A stretch of 64,000 bases of DNA from Streptomyces sp. LaPpAH-108 (GTDB lineage Bacteria; Actinomycetota; Actinomycetes; Streptomycetales; Streptomycetaceae), in NCBI RefSeq assembly GCF_000373625.1, contig NZ_KB891999.1, positions 227,739 through 291,738 of the forward strand, written 5' to 3'. A program made the translations under genes and the position numbers. This document shows, piece by piece, positions 1 through 8,167 of the stretch. The notes under the pieces were generated by a model. That model saw only the letters and a list, made by a program, of their open reading frames with translations, searched no databases and was not told where the DNA came from. The stretch's first letter is position 1. The number at the start of each line of letters is the position of its first letter.

Positions 1-11
1 CTCTTGTCCCC

Positions 12-41
12 GGACAGTTCTGTCCTGGGACAGAACTGTCC
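12..41. promoter_or_regulatory. Perfect inverted repeat, candidate operator of the XRE gene
   Basis: Two 14-base arms, GGACAGTTCTGTCC (12-25) and its exact reverse complement (28-41), are separated by TG. Each arm is itself nearly palindromic (GGACAG..CTGTCC), so the site offers two stacked half-site pairs. It lies 38 bases upstream of the XRE start codon. Autoregulation by the XRE protein, or control of a divergent gene beyond the left edge, is inferred. Confidence 0.55.
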
Positions 42-79
42 CCCTCTCGGAAATCACCTTTCCTGGCATCATCGTCCAC

Positions 80-958
80 ATGAGCAGCAGTACGCACCGG
101 AACGAGCTGGGTGATTTCCTCAAGGCCCGGCGGAAGGATCTCAGCCCCGCCATGGTGGGGCTGGCGGACGACGGAGGAGGACGGCGCCGCGTCACGGGCC
201 TGCGCCGGGAGGAGGTGGCCCTCCTCGCCTCGATCAGCACCGACTATTACACCCGCCTCGAACAGGGCCGCCGTCAGGCTTCGGCTGCGGTGCTGGACGT
301 CATCGCCGATGTGCTGCGGCTCGACGAGGACGAGCGCGCGTACATGCTGGAACTGGCCGGGAAGGACGCGCACCGGCCGCGTCGGCAGGCCCCGCAGCGG
401 GTCCAGCCGCAGCTGCGGCAGCTGCTGGACGATCTGTCCCACATCCCGGCCATGGTCCTGGGCCGCCGTATGGACGTCCTCGCCTGGAATCCGCTGGCCG
501 CGGCGCTCCTCGGCGACTTCGACAACATCCCCGACAAGCAGCGCAACTACGTACGGATGGTCTTCCTCGACCCGGCGGTCAGGGCCCTCTACCGGGACTG
601 GCCCGAGGTCGCCCAGACCGGCGTCGCCCAGCTGCGCATGGAGGCCGCCCGCGACCCGAAGGACCCGCGGCTGACCTCCCTGGTCGGCGAGCTGTCGATG
701 CGGGACGAGGACTTCCGCCGCTGGTGGGGCGCCCACCGCGTCGCCACGCGCGGCATGGGCACCAAGGTGCTGCGCCATCCGGTCATCGGCGACCTCAGCC
801 TCGACTGGAACACCCTCACCTGCGTCACCGACCCGGACCAGCAGCTGGTCACCTACACCGCCCCGCCCGGCACCCCCTCCCACGACGCCCTGCGCATACT
901 GGCCTCCTGGACCACAAGCCCCCAGAACGCGGACCGCACGGGGCCCACACCACACTGA
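80..958 (+). CDS. XRE-family regulator with MmyB-like ligand-binding domain
   Basis: This is a 292-residue DNA-binding regulator. Residues about 8-85 form an XRE helix-turn-helix whose core reads LRREEVALLASIS followed by YYTRLEQGRR, the hallmark of the MmyB-like group. Residues about 110-280 match the C-terminal MmyB ligand-binding fold, with MDVLAWNPLAAALLGDF and a late LSLDWNTLT motif. Family members usually control an adjacent oxidoreductase gene, often divergent; that gene would lie off the left edge here. The start at 80 follows the inverted repeat at 12-41 and has no clear Shine-Dalgarno sequence. The ligand is unknown. Confidence 0.85.
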   Translation: MSSSTHRNELGDFLKARRKDLSPAMVGLADDGGGRRRVTGLRREEVALLASISTDYYTRLEQGRRQASAAVLDVIADVLRLDEDERAYMLELAGKDAHRPRRQAPQRVQPQLRQLLDDLSHIPAMVLGRRMDVLAWNPLAAALLGDFDNIPDKQRNYVRMVFLDPAVRALYRDWPEVAQTGVAQLRMEAARDPKDPRLTSLVGELSMRDEDFRRWWGAHRVATRGMGTKVLRHPVIGDLSLDWNTLTCVTDPDQQLVTYTAPPGTPSHDALRILASWTTSPQNADRTGPTPH

Positions 959-964
959 CGGGTC

Positions 965-1439
965 TCCGCCCCATGATCCATCACCGGGACGTCGACGGCA
1001 CCGAGCCCGCCTGGAGGTGCTGCGCGGCTTCTACGACCACCTGGACCGCGCCGCCCTCCCCCGCATCCACGCTGTCGAACAGCATGGCCCGCATGCTCCT
1101 GGCCGCCACCCCCGACTGGCACCGCTTCCTCGACCGGCTACTGACGGATAAACTCCCCACCGTAGCCACCCCGTTGACGGAAGACGTCCCCGCCTTCCCC
1201 GCTCTGGTGGACGACATCCGCGCCAGTACGCACCCGACCGCCTGACCGTCTGGCGCGAACTGCTCGACCTGGCCGCCGGTCGGACCCCCGCCGCACGCGC
1301 CGGGCTGCTGCGCACCTACGCCGAGATCATCGCCGTCCTGACCTGCGATCTGTACCTCCAGCCGGGCCAAGCGCTCCCGGCCGACGGGCACTACCAGTGG
1401 GCCGTGGCGGTTCTCCGCGAGTTGAAGTGGCGGCCCTGA
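965..1439 (+). pseudogene. Frameshifted remnant of an unrecognised gene
   Basis: Coding-like sequence is scattered over three forward frames. One frame gives LEVLRGFYDHLDRA near 1010, another gives PDWHRFLDRLLTDKLP near 1110-1160, and a third gives LTVWRELLDLAAGRTP to a TGA at 1437-1439. Each segment has typical GC-rich third positions, so this is best read as one decayed gene with at least two frameshifts (near 1080 and 1225). I do not recognise the family. Alternatively it is non-coding sequence between two converging genes. Confidence 0.35.
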
Positions 1440-1468
1440 CGGTCCGCGTATCGGCCGGGCGCCCCGCC

Positions 1469-3085
1469 TCACCCCGTCCGGTCGCGTGACGGCGCCCCCG
1501 TCAGAAGGTGATGCTCGGCGGATTCGTAGCGGCCCCGTTCCCGGTCGGCGGCGGACTTGCCGGAGAGCAGGGTGGTGAGCCAGCCGGCCAGGAAGCCCGC
1601 GGGGATGGAGGCGAGGGCCGGAGTGTTGTAGGGGAACCAGTCGAAGTCGGCCTCGGGGAAAGCGGACAGGGGGGTTCCGGAGACGAGGGTGGTGCCCGGG
1701 GTGAGGGCGAGGACGGTGAGGGAGCCGACGATGAGCGTGGCGAGCAGGCCCGCGCGGGTGTAGCGGCGCCAGAAGAGGGTGTAGAGCAGCGCGGGCGCGA
1801 TCGCGGAGGCGCCGAGGGTGAAGGAGAGGGTCGCCAGGGGCTGCAGGCTGCGGTGCTGGGCGAGGGCGGCGACCAGGATGACGGGGATGCCGACCAGCAG
1901 GGCGCACGAGCGGGCGAGGGCGAGTTCGCGCGCCGGTGGCAGCGGGGTGGGGCGGGAGGCCGTCAGGTCGTGGGCGAGGGCGTTGGCGCAGGCGAGCGTC
2001 ATGCTCGCCACGGAGGCGAGCAGGGTGAGGAAGACGGCGGTGGTGACGGTCGCGAAGAGCAGGGCCTCGGGGCGGGACAGGCCGGTGCCGAACGCGGCAC
2101 GGGCGCCGAGCAGATAGGCGGTGGTGCCGTGCGGGTCGGCCCCGGCGATGCGCGCGCGGCCGAGGAGGGCGGTGGCCCCGGTGCAGATCAGGACGAGCAT
2201 CAGGATGAACAGGGTGACCGAGGAGACCGCCCAGGACATGGCCCGGCGCACCTGGCGCGGTGTCCCGGCGGTGTACATGCGCATGGTGACGTGCGGCAGA
2301 CAGGCGGCGCCCAGCACGATCGCACACTGGGTGCTCGCCATGTCGAGCGCGGGATGCGGGCTGCTGGCGTACTGCAGTCCCCAGCGCAGATAGCCGGGCC
2401 CGGCTCCGCTGCGGCGTTCGGCGGTGCGGAACAGCGCCTCGGTGCTCCAGCCGAAGCCGTGCAGGATCAGCCCGCTGACGACGAGCCCGGAGGCGAGCAG
2501 CATCACCGTCTTGAAGATCTGGACGAGCGCGGTGCCCCGCATCCCGCCGAGGGCGGCGTAGCTGATCATGAGGATTCCGGCTCCGACCACGCAGCCGTTC
2601 TTCATGGCGGGTTCGGTGAACCCCAGGACGTAGGCGAGGAGTTCACCCACACCGGCGAGCTGGACGATCATCATCGGGACGAGCGCGACGAGAGTGACCG
2701 CGCAGGCCGTGACGCGGACGCTCCGCGCGGGATGGCGGTGGCCGAGAACGTCGCCCATGGTGTAGCGGCCGGTGTTGTGGAGCGGTTCGGCCAGCAGGAA
2801 CATCAGCAGGAGCAAGGACAGTACGGCGCTGAGGGCGAGGACCACCCCGTCGTAGCCGCACAGCGCGATGATGCCGCCGATGGTGAGCACGGTGGCGGCG
2901 GAGATGTAGTCCCCGGCGATGGCGAGTCCGTTGCGCAGCGGCGAGAGGGACTTGTAGCCGGTGTAGAACTCGGCCAGGTCGTCCGTGTCCGGGCCGGTGA
3001 GCACGCAGAGCAGCAGGGTCAGCGCGACGACGGAGCAGAAGGCGGCCAGGGACCAGGACTGCGCGGGACCGCTGAACGCCGTCAC
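1469..3085 (-). CDS. Sodium:solute symporter (ActP-like cation/acetate symporter family)
   Basis: A 538-residue, roughly 13-helix membrane transporter of the SSS family. The N-terminus has the family's FYTGYKSLSPLRNGLAIAGDYISAA segment split across helices 1-2, followed by GYDGVV and RYTMGDVL motifs as in ActP. The start is taken as GTG at 3085, which overlaps the stop of the upstream DUF485-type gene as GTGA; upstream in-frame sequence is the shadow of that gene. ActP/YjcH pairing is the standard arrangement for acetate or monocarboxylate uptake. The actual substrate cannot be read from sequence. Confidence 0.85.
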   Translation of the reverse strand: MTAFSGPAQSWSLAAFCSVVALTLLLCVLTGPDTDDLAEFYTGYKSLSPLRNGLAIAGDYISAATVLTIGGIIALCGYDGVVLALSAVLSLLLLMFLLAEPLHNTGRYTMGDVLGHRHPARSVRVTACAVTLVALVPMMIVQLAGVGELLAYVLGFTEPAMKNGCVVGAGILMISYAALGGMRGTALVQIFKTVMLLASGLVVSGLILHGFGWSTEALFRTAERRSGAGPGYLRWGLQYASSPHPALDMASTQCAIVLGAACLPHVTMRMYTAGTPRQVRRAMSWAVSSVTLFILMLVLICTGATALLGRARIAGADPHGTTAYLLGARAAFGTGLSRPEALLFATVTTAVFLTLLASVASMTLACANALAHDLTASRPTPLPPARELALARSCALLVGIPVILVAALAQHRSLQPLATLSFTLGASAIAPALLYTLFWRRYTRAGLLATLIVGSLTVLALTPGTTLVSGTPLSAFPEADFDWFPYNTPALASIPAGFLAGWLTTLLSGKSAADRERGRYESAEHHLLTGAPSRDRTG

Positions 3086-3522
3086 CGGCCTCCTTCCTGG
3101 TGCCCGGGCGCCGGGTACGACTGGCGGACGCGCTGGGCCAGCGGGTCGACGACGGAGCGCGCGGAGGCTTCGTAGAGCAGGACGGCCAGCCAGGTGACGG
3201 GGATCTGTGCGAGGGCCAGGACCAGACCGGTGGGCAGGCCGCCGGGCCCCGGGCGGGTCATGAGTCCCGGGGCCTTGACCGTCAGGGCGAGGAACCCGGC
3301 GAAGTAGCCCAGCGCGGTGAGGGACGGCACACGCCGCTGCCAGCGGTAGGCGCGGCGCAGCAGGCGCAGGGTGCGGTGCGGGCTGGAGCGCCGGCCCGTC
3401 GGCTCGGGTCCGGATGCTCCGTCCCCCTGCGACCAACTGGGGGTGTGCGGGGGCGCGCCGGTGGGGTGGGGCTGGTCGGTGGGCGGTGGGCCGGGGGGAA
3501 ACTCGGAGCTGTCGTGGGACAT
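3082..3522 (-). CDS. DUF485-type small membrane protein, symporter partner
   Basis: A 146-residue protein. A proline-rich hydrophilic N-terminal half (to about residue 70) is followed by two hydrophobic segments around SLTALGYFAGFLALTV and LAQIPVTWLAVLLYEA. Two helices and a position directly before an ActP-like symporter are the signature of YjcH/DUF485 proteins. The ATG at 3522 gives a normal-length protein, and the stop overlaps the symporter GTG by four bases, so the two are translationally coupled. The function in transport is not established. Confidence 0.7.
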   Translation of the reverse strand: MSHDSSEFPPGPPPTDQPHPTGAPPHTPSWSQGDGASGPEPTGRRSSPHRTLRLLRRAYRWQRRVPSLTALGYFAGFLALTVKAPGLMTRPGPGGLPTGLVLALAQIPVTWLAVLLYEASARSVVDPLAQRVRQSYPAPGHQEGGR

Positions 3523-3628
3523 TTCGGAATCTCCTGGCGGGGACTGGGTCCGGGACGCGCGGATCGGCGGATCGGAGTCGTGGGCCCCTCGCACATAGTG
3601 CGGGTCGAGGTCGTGGAGTGCGCGAATA

Positions 3629-3671
3629 TGTCGGCCGACAGGGACAGTTACCCATGACCTTATGTCGACAT
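3629..3671. promoter_or_regulatory. Pair of perfect palindromes upstream of the symporter operon
   Basis: TGTCGGCCGACA (3629-3640) and ATGTCGACAT (3662-3671) are perfect palindromes sharing TGTCG/CGACA half-sites. They lie in the 366-base gap between the symporter operon (reading left) and the FKBP gene (reading right). They are likely operator halves for one regulator; no cognate regulator sits beside them. The rest of the gap (3523-3888) shows nothing else I can name. Confidence 0.4.
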
Positions 3672-3888
3672 GTTTCCAGTCGACGGCCGTTATCGGCCAA
3701 AGCGAGGAGCGGCTCACCGCGTCGGGCTCTCATGCCAGGTGCTGGGTGCGGGAGTGCGGGCGGGGACGGGGTGGTGACGAGGTGGTGGGCTTCGCCCACG
3801 GGGCTCCCGCGACCGGAGCGGCCCTTCTCGGTAGCGTGATCACCAGCGCGCGTGGGCTGTCCACGCACCGGAGATTGCTGAGGCCGCG

Positions 3889-4296
3889 ATGACTGAACCG
3901 ACGAAGCCCGAGGTCGACATCCCGGAGGGCGACGCTCCCACCGAGCTGACCGTCCGGGACCTGATCGTCGGTGACGGGCCCGAGGTGAGGCCCGGCATGG
4001 TGGTCAGGGTCCACTACGTCGGGGTGACCTTCGCGTCCGGCAAGGAGTTCGACGCCTCCTGGGACCGCGGTGAGCCGTACAAGTTCGCCCTGGGCGACGG
4101 CAAGGTCATCAAGGGCTGGGACCGGGGTGTGCGGGGGATGAGGGTCGGCGGTCGCCGCGAGATCATCGTCCCCCCGCGCCTCGGCTACGGCAATCAGTCA
4201 CCGTCGTCCTTGATCCCGCCGGGCTCGACACTCGTCTTCGTGGTGGACCTGCTGGACGCGTACTCCAGCACGACGGGGTGGAGCAAGGGGCAGTAG
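3889..4296 (+). CDS. FKBP-type peptidyl-prolyl cis-trans isomerase
   Basis: A 135-residue single-domain FKBP. After a short acidic leader, residues about 30-128 carry the family landmarks: VHYVGVTFASGKEFDASW, the buried VIKGWDRGVRGM helix-turn, IIVPPRLGYG, and the C-terminal STLVFVVDLLD strand. The active-site aromatic cluster (Y, F, D, W) is present. It catalyses proline isomerisation during protein folding. There is no signal peptide, so it is cytosolic. It appears to be a single-gene transcript. Confidence 0.92.
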   Translation: MTEPTKPEVDIPEGDAPTELTVRDLIVGDGPEVRPGMVVRVHYVGVTFASGKEFDASWDRGEPYKFALGDGKVIKGWDRGVRGMRVGGRREIIVPPRLGYGNQSPSSLIPPGSTLVFVVDLLDAYSSTTGWSKGQ

Positions 4297-4655
4297 CTCC
4301 GGCCGGTCCTCCCGTACGACGCGCGTCGTCCGTCCAGGGAGGTTGGCGCCCCCGTGCCCCGCAGACGCGCCGTCAGAGAACCGGCGCCCGGGCGCCCAGC
4401 TGCCGCTGTCGGGAGCCGAACACCTCCAACACTGCACCTCCCGGACACGCCGCTTGCCTTCGGGCAGGGGATTCCCGGGCACGGGCATGACGCCCATGGG
4501 GCTGCCGTCGGGCGGGAGCCCAGTTTCAGCCCACCACGCGCCGCGGCAGCGCACCCAGACCCCGCCTCCGCCGACCGATACCCACCCCGGCCACCCCTGG
4601 CGAGCATCGCGAACAGCCCGGCCGGCCCCAGGGCGTCCGACCGCGCCACCCCGCA
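4297..4655. other. Non-coding gap between FKBP and ArsR-fusion genes
   Basis: About 360 bases without a credible gene. Open frames cross it, but their composition is arginine/proline-rich shadow sequence. Nothing recognisable is seen until the promoter at 4656. Confidence 0.5.
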
Positions 4656-4684
4656 TTGACATGCAGGCATTTACCTGCATTATT
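4656..4684 (+). promoter_or_regulatory. Promoter overlapped by an ArsR-type operator
   Basis: A consensus -35 TTGACA at 4656-4661 is followed 16-17 bases later by CATTAT/ATTATT at 4678-4684. Between them lies the inverted repeat ATGCAGG (4661-4667) / CCTGCAT (4674-4680) with a six-base spacer. A repressor bound here would occlude the promoter, which fits autoregulation by the ArsR protein encoded at 4691. The predicted transcription start falls near 4690, so the mRNA may be leaderless. Confidence 0.6.
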
Positions 4685-4690
4685 GAAGGT

Positions 4691-5470
4691 GTGAGCAGCG
4701 AGATGGACCGGGTCTTCAAGGCCCTGGCCGATCCGACCAGGCGGTTCGTGCTGGACAAGCTGCGCGAGAACAACGGCAGGACGCTGGGCGAGCTGTGCGA
4801 GAGCGTGCGGATGACCCGGCAGTCACTGACCCAGCACCTCGGTGTGCTGGAGGCCGCCCACCTCGTCAGCACCGTCCGCAAGGGCCGCGAGAAGTTGCAC
4901 TACCTCAACCCCGTACCGCTCCACGAGATCCAGGAGCGGTGGATCAGCGCCTTCGACCAGCCCCGGCTGGACGCGCTGAGCACACTGAAGCAGAAAGCGG
5001 AGTCCGCCATGAGCGCCGAGAACGAGCCGCGCCCCGAGTTCGTCCACACCACCTACATCGCCGCCACCCCGGAGAAGGTCTGGGAATGCCTCATGGACCC
5101 CGAGGCGACGGCGGCGTACTGGTACCACCACAACGTCTCCGACTGGCAGCCCGGCTCCCCCTGGGCACACCGCCGCCTGGACGAGTCCGGCACCGACGAC
5201 GTCGTCGGCACCGTGGTGGAGATCGACGCACCGCGCCGCCTGGTGCTGACCTGGGCCGGGCCCGGCGAGGAGCGCCCGCACGGCCCGTCCCGGGTGACCT
5301 TCGAGCTCAAGCCGTACGGCGACACCGTGCAGCTCACCGTGACGCACGTCAACCTGCGCGACGAGCAGGAGCTGCGCCAGATCTCGGGCGGCTGGAACTT
5401 CGTCCTGTCCAACCTCAAGACGTACGCCGAGACGGGCAGCACTCTGCCGGTCCCGGCCTGGAACGCCTGA
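4691..5470 (+). CDS. ArsR-family repressor fused to an SRPBCC (AHSA1-like) domain
   Basis: A 259-residue fusion. Residues about 5-90 form an ArsR winged helix (VFKALADPTRRFVLDKL, then MTRQSLTQHLGVLE as the recognition helix). Residues about 105-255 form an AHSA1/START-like pocket (TTYIAATPEKVWECLMDPEATAAYW, then WAGPGEERPHGPSRVTFEL). Such fusions usually sense a small hydrophobic ligand and repress their own operon. The start is GTG 4691, possibly leaderless given the promoter position; ATG 4703 is the alternative. No metal-binding Cys pair of classical ArsR is seen, so this is not a metal sensor. Confidence 0.82.
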   Translation: MSSEMDRVFKALADPTRRFVLDKLRENNGRTLGELCESVRMTRQSLTQHLGVLEAAHLVSTVRKGREKLHYLNPVPLHEIQERWISAFDQPRLDALSTLKQKAESAMSAENEPRPEFVHTTYIAATPEKVWECLMDPEATAAYWYHHNVSDWQPGSPWAHRRLDESGTDDVVGTVVEIDAPRRLVLTWAGPGEERPHGPSRVTFELKPYGDTVQLTVTHVNLRDEQELRQISGGWNFVLSNLKTYAETGSTLPVPAWNA

Positions 5471-5555
5471 GGCCGACCGGGCTCCGGCAGATCACGGGAG
5501 GGGCCGTACCTGAGCCCACACCCCACGAGCTGCCGAAGCCCGGCGCACGCCGCCG

Positions 5556-6092
5556 TCAGGCCTGGTCCGCTCCGGACAGCGCCTCGACGATCAGGCGGGT
5601 GGCGAAGTCGCGGTCGTCGGTGACCCGGTTGACGTGTTCCGCGAGCAGGACGGTCGTCGCCTCCAGGGGGTTCATCTCGGCGTCGGACCAGCGTCCGTAC
5701 TGGGCGCGCCACAGGTTGGGGCTCAGGCCGGTGCCCGCCGCGACCAGCAGACCGGCCATGATGGGAACGACCTCGGGCGGGAAGGTCTTGGGCATCTTGC
5801 GCATCGTGGCGACGAGCGGGACCACCACGTACTCCATGACGTCCTTGTCCTCCGCCTCACACGCCATCCGCAGCCATTTCATGAACACGTAGATGAGCGT
5901 GCAGGTGCCGTCGAGCAGGTCGTCGAGGCCCGTGGGGCCCAGGGCCGCGGCGAACCGGTCGAGCAGCTCCCGCTGTTCGGGGTCGGCCTCGGTCTTGTCG
6001 TCGTAGAGGGTTTGGAGCCGGGAGTCGATCATCATGAGCGCCGCGCTCACATCACCTACGGGAGCGCGTGCCGGATCACAGGGAGATGACAC
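5556..6092 (-). CDS. Hypothetical protein, mostly helical
   Basis: A 178-residue protein I do not recognise. It is soluble and predicted helical, with an acidic N-terminal third (TEADPEQRELLDRFAAALG) and a central hydrophobic stretch GLLVAAGTGL. The start is GTG 6092, supported by a strong AAGGAGG ribosome-binding site about seven bases upstream. It is a single gene, convergent with the ArsR fusion and transcribed from the region holding a 12-bp palindrome. No function is proposed. Confidence 0.65.
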   Translation of the reverse strand: MSSPCDPARAPVGDVSAALMMIDSRLQTLYDDKTEADPEQRELLDRFAAALGPTGLDDLLDGTCTLIYVFMKWLRMACEAEDKDVMEYVVVPLVATMRKMPKTFPPEVVPIMAGLLVAAGTGLSPNLWRAQYGRWSDAEMNPLEATTVLLAEHVNRVTDDRDFATRLIVEALSGADQA

Positions 6093-6125
6093 AGGGCTCC
6101 TCCTTGCGGGGCCGCAGCTGACAGT

Positions 6126-6137
6126 ACGTCATGACGT
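6126..6137. promoter_or_regulatory. 12-bp perfect palindrome, candidate operator
   Basis: ACGTCATGACGT is a perfect 12-base palindrome located 34 bases upstream of the GTG start of the hypothetical gene ending at 5556. It is probably an operator. The bound factor is unknown. Confidence 0.4.
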
Positions 6138-6279
6138 CACGTTAGACCGCCGGACGGCCGAGGGTCGGGCATTCTCGGCACCCGGCGTTATCCTCCCGAA
6201 TCCCCCACCCTCCCCGGCGCCGCCGCCACCGCGCGCATCGACCGCCTGACCAGCGGCGCGGCGGCCGTAAGCCGGACTT

Positions 6280-7164
6280 TCAGGGCAGCTCCACCGGATA
6301 GGGCTGCCCGAAGTCGGCCGAGCGGCTGACCTTCTCCCAGGCGGTGGCCTCGGCGATCTGGTGACGGGAGTGGTCCAGCGCCATGACCGCCGCGTTCACA
6401 CCGAGGGGCAGGTGGCCCGGGACCTCGTCGCGGTGGACCGTACGGACGATGATCTCCGCGGCGCGGGCCGGGTCGCCGGCCGCACCGGCCGTGTTCTGCC
6501 GCATACGGCGGTTCATCTCGCCGACCGTCGCGTCGTACGCCTCGGGGATGTCGTGCACCGTCATCGACGAGCCCGCCCAGTCGGTGGCGAAGCCGCTCGG
6601 CTCGACGACCATCACCCGCACCCCGAACGGCGCCGTCTCCGCCGCCAGGACCCGGCTGAAGCCGTCGACCGCGAACTTGGCCGCCTGGTACGAGGCGATG
6701 CCCGGCGAACCGCCGACGCGGCCGCCGATCGAGGAGATCTGCACGACCGTGCCCGAGCCCTGACGGCGCAGGACGGGCAGGGCCGCCTTCGTGACGTGGT
6801 AGACACCCCAGAAATTGGTTTCGAACTGCGCGTGGAAGTCGGCGTCGGCCGAGGTCTCGATCGGTGACACGTTCGCGTACCCCGCGTTGTTCACGAGCAC
6901 GTCGATACGACCGAAGCGGTCCAGGGCCGCGTCGATCGCGGCGCGCGCCGCCGCCGGGTCCGTGACGTCCAGGGCGAGGGGGAGCACGCGGTCGTTGTCC
7001 TCGCCGAACGCCTCGGCAAGGACCTCGGGGTGGCGTGCGGTGGCCACGACGAGGTCGCCCGCCTCCAGTGCGGCGGCGGCCAGGGCGCGGCCGAGCCCTC
7101 GGGACGAACCGGTGATGAACCAGACCTGCTGCTGCTCGTTCTTGCTGCTCATGTCGGCACTCAT
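6280..7164 (-). CDS. Short-chain dehydrogenase/reductase
   Basis: A 294-residue classical SDR. The NAD(P)-binding TGSSRGLG lies near residue 18, NNAG near 92, and the catalytic Ser-Tyr-Lys set follows as SSIGG then SYQAAKFA. Arg residues after the first strand (ATARH) suggest NADP preference. It is divergent from a TetR gene and shares a 60-base intergenic operator with it, so it is probably the repressor's main target. The substrate is unknown. An in-frame ATG at 7152 is an alternative start. Confidence 0.88.
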   Translation of the reverse strand: MSADMSSKNEQQQVWFITGSSRGLGRALAAAALEAGDLVVATARHPEVLAEAFGEDNDRVLPLALDVTDPAAARAAIDAALDRFGRIDVLVNNAGYANVSPIETSADADFHAQFETNFWGVYHVTKAALPVLRRQGSGTVVQISSIGGRVGGSPGIASYQAAKFAVDGFSRVLAAETAPFGVRVMVVEPSGFATDWAGSSMTVHDIPEAYDATVGEMNRRMRQNTAGAAGDPARAAEIIVRTVHRDEVPGHLPLGVNAAVMALDHSRHQIAEATAWEKVSRSADFGQPYPVELP

Positions 7165-7169
7165 GAGTT

Positions 7170-7212
7170 TAGTGAAACACCGTTGCCGTATTAACGCAAC
7201 ACCGTTTCACTA
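7170..7212. promoter_or_regulatory. Shared operator of the SDR/TetR divergent pair
   Basis: Outer arms TAGTGAAAC (7170-7178) and GTTTCACTA (7204-7212) are exact reverse complements. Inside them AACACCGTT occurs twice as a direct repeat. The element fills the 60-base gap between two divergent starts and is the obvious site for the TetR protein. Confidence 0.6.
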
Positions 7213-7224
7213 GCCCCGCCTATC

Positions 7225-7941
7225 ATGGCGTCCATGACTGATCAGGCCTCCTTCCAGCGCGCTCGCAGCGCCCAGGCCAAGCAGGCGCGCGAGGCCGCCA
7301 TCCTGGACGCGGCCCGCACGCTCGGGCGCCGGCACGGCATCCGGGAGGTCACGCTCACCGACATCGCCGCCGAGGTCGGCATGCACAAGTCGGCACTCCT
7401 GCGGTACTTCGAGACGCGGGAGCAGATCTTCCTCGAACTCACCGCGGAGGGCTGGCAGGAGTGGTCCGCCGCACTGCGCGCGGACCTCGGGACACGGGGA
7501 CAGGCCACACCCGCGACGGTCTCCGCCGCCTTCGCCGCCACCCTGTCCGCCCGCCCCCTCTTCTGCGACCTGCTCGCCCAGGCACCCCTGAACCTGGAAC
7601 GCAACGTCTCCATCGAGGCGGTACGCCGCTTCAAGCTCGTCACACTGGAGGAAGTCGCCCTGATCGCCCGGGAATTGGACCGACTCCTCGGCCTGACCGA
7701 ACAACAGGCCGTCGACACCATCGCCACCGCCACCGGCCTGGCCGGAGCCCTGTGGCAGATGGCCACCCCGGGCCCGCGCCTACGGGAGCTGTACACGAGC
7801 GATCCCCGCCTCGGCCACGCCATCGTCGAGGTGGAACCACGCCTGCACCGGGTCCTCACGGGGCTGCTCACCGGGCTGGAGAGGGCCGGGGGCCGAGCAG
7901 TGACAAGATGCGCCGATGGGGATGACCGACAGCGGCGATGA
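7225..7941 (+). CDS. TetR-family repressor
   Basis: A 238-residue regulator. The N-terminal TetR helix-turn-helix spans about residues 22-70 (VTLTDIAAEVGMHKSALLRYFETREQIFLEL split by short turns). The C-terminal half is the variable ligand-binding, dimerising domain with QAPLNLERNVS. It is divergent from the SDR at 6280 and likely represses both genes through the 7170-7212 palindrome. No Shine-Dalgarno sequence precedes ATG 7225 or ATG 7234; the transcript could be leaderless. The last residues overlap a possible small frame starting at 7916. Confidence 0.85.
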   Translation: MASMTDQASFQRARSAQAKQAREAAILDAARTLGRRHGIREVTLTDIAAEVGMHKSALLRYFETREQIFLELTAEGWQEWSAALRADLGTRGQATPATVSAAFAATLSARPLFCDLLAQAPLNLERNVSIEAVRRFKLVTLEEVALIARELDRLLGLTEQQAVDTIATATGLAGALWQMATPGPRLRELYTSDPRLGHAIVEVEPRLHRVLTGLLTGLERAGGRAVTRCADGDDRQRR

Positions 7942-8083
7942 GGCCGCACACGGCGTCGACTGCCGCGCTCTGCGGTCCGCAGACCCGGGACGGGTCGTCC
8001 ACGAGGACGACGTACAGATCGTGGTCGTGCCCCACGCACGGGACGCGGCTGCTGTCCACGAGCGCACCAACACCCGGAAGTGA
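7916..8083 (+). CDS. Possible 55-residue small protein
   Basis: A short frame beginning ATG GGG ATG inside the TetR 3' end and closing with TGA at 8081-8083. The translation (MGMTDSGDEAAHG, then VVHEDDVQIVVVPHARDAAAVHE) has balanced acidic and hydrophobic content and GC-rich third positions, unlike neighbouring shadow frames. I do not recognise it, and it could be a gene fragment. Translation would be coupled to TetR. Confidence 0.3.
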   Translation: MGMTDSGDEAAHGVDCRALRSADPGRVVHEDDVQIVVVPHARDAAAVHERTNTRK

Positions 8084-8167
8084 CGCGGGGCGCGACCAGG
8101 TCGCGGGGCAGGTATCGCGCCAGTTCGGGGTGGATTCACGGGTGGGTCCGCGGCTCATGTACCGCTG

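Noticed and set aside
981..2327. Long minus-strand open frame of 448 codons
   Set aside because: Arginine/proline/histidine-rich shadow of the symporter gene and the decayed region. It has no family motif, and the symporter in another frame explains the DNA.
1508..3175. Forward open frame of 555 codons opposite the symporter
   Set aside because: Composition is Gly/Glu/Arg repeats typical of the antisense of a GC-rich membrane-protein gene.
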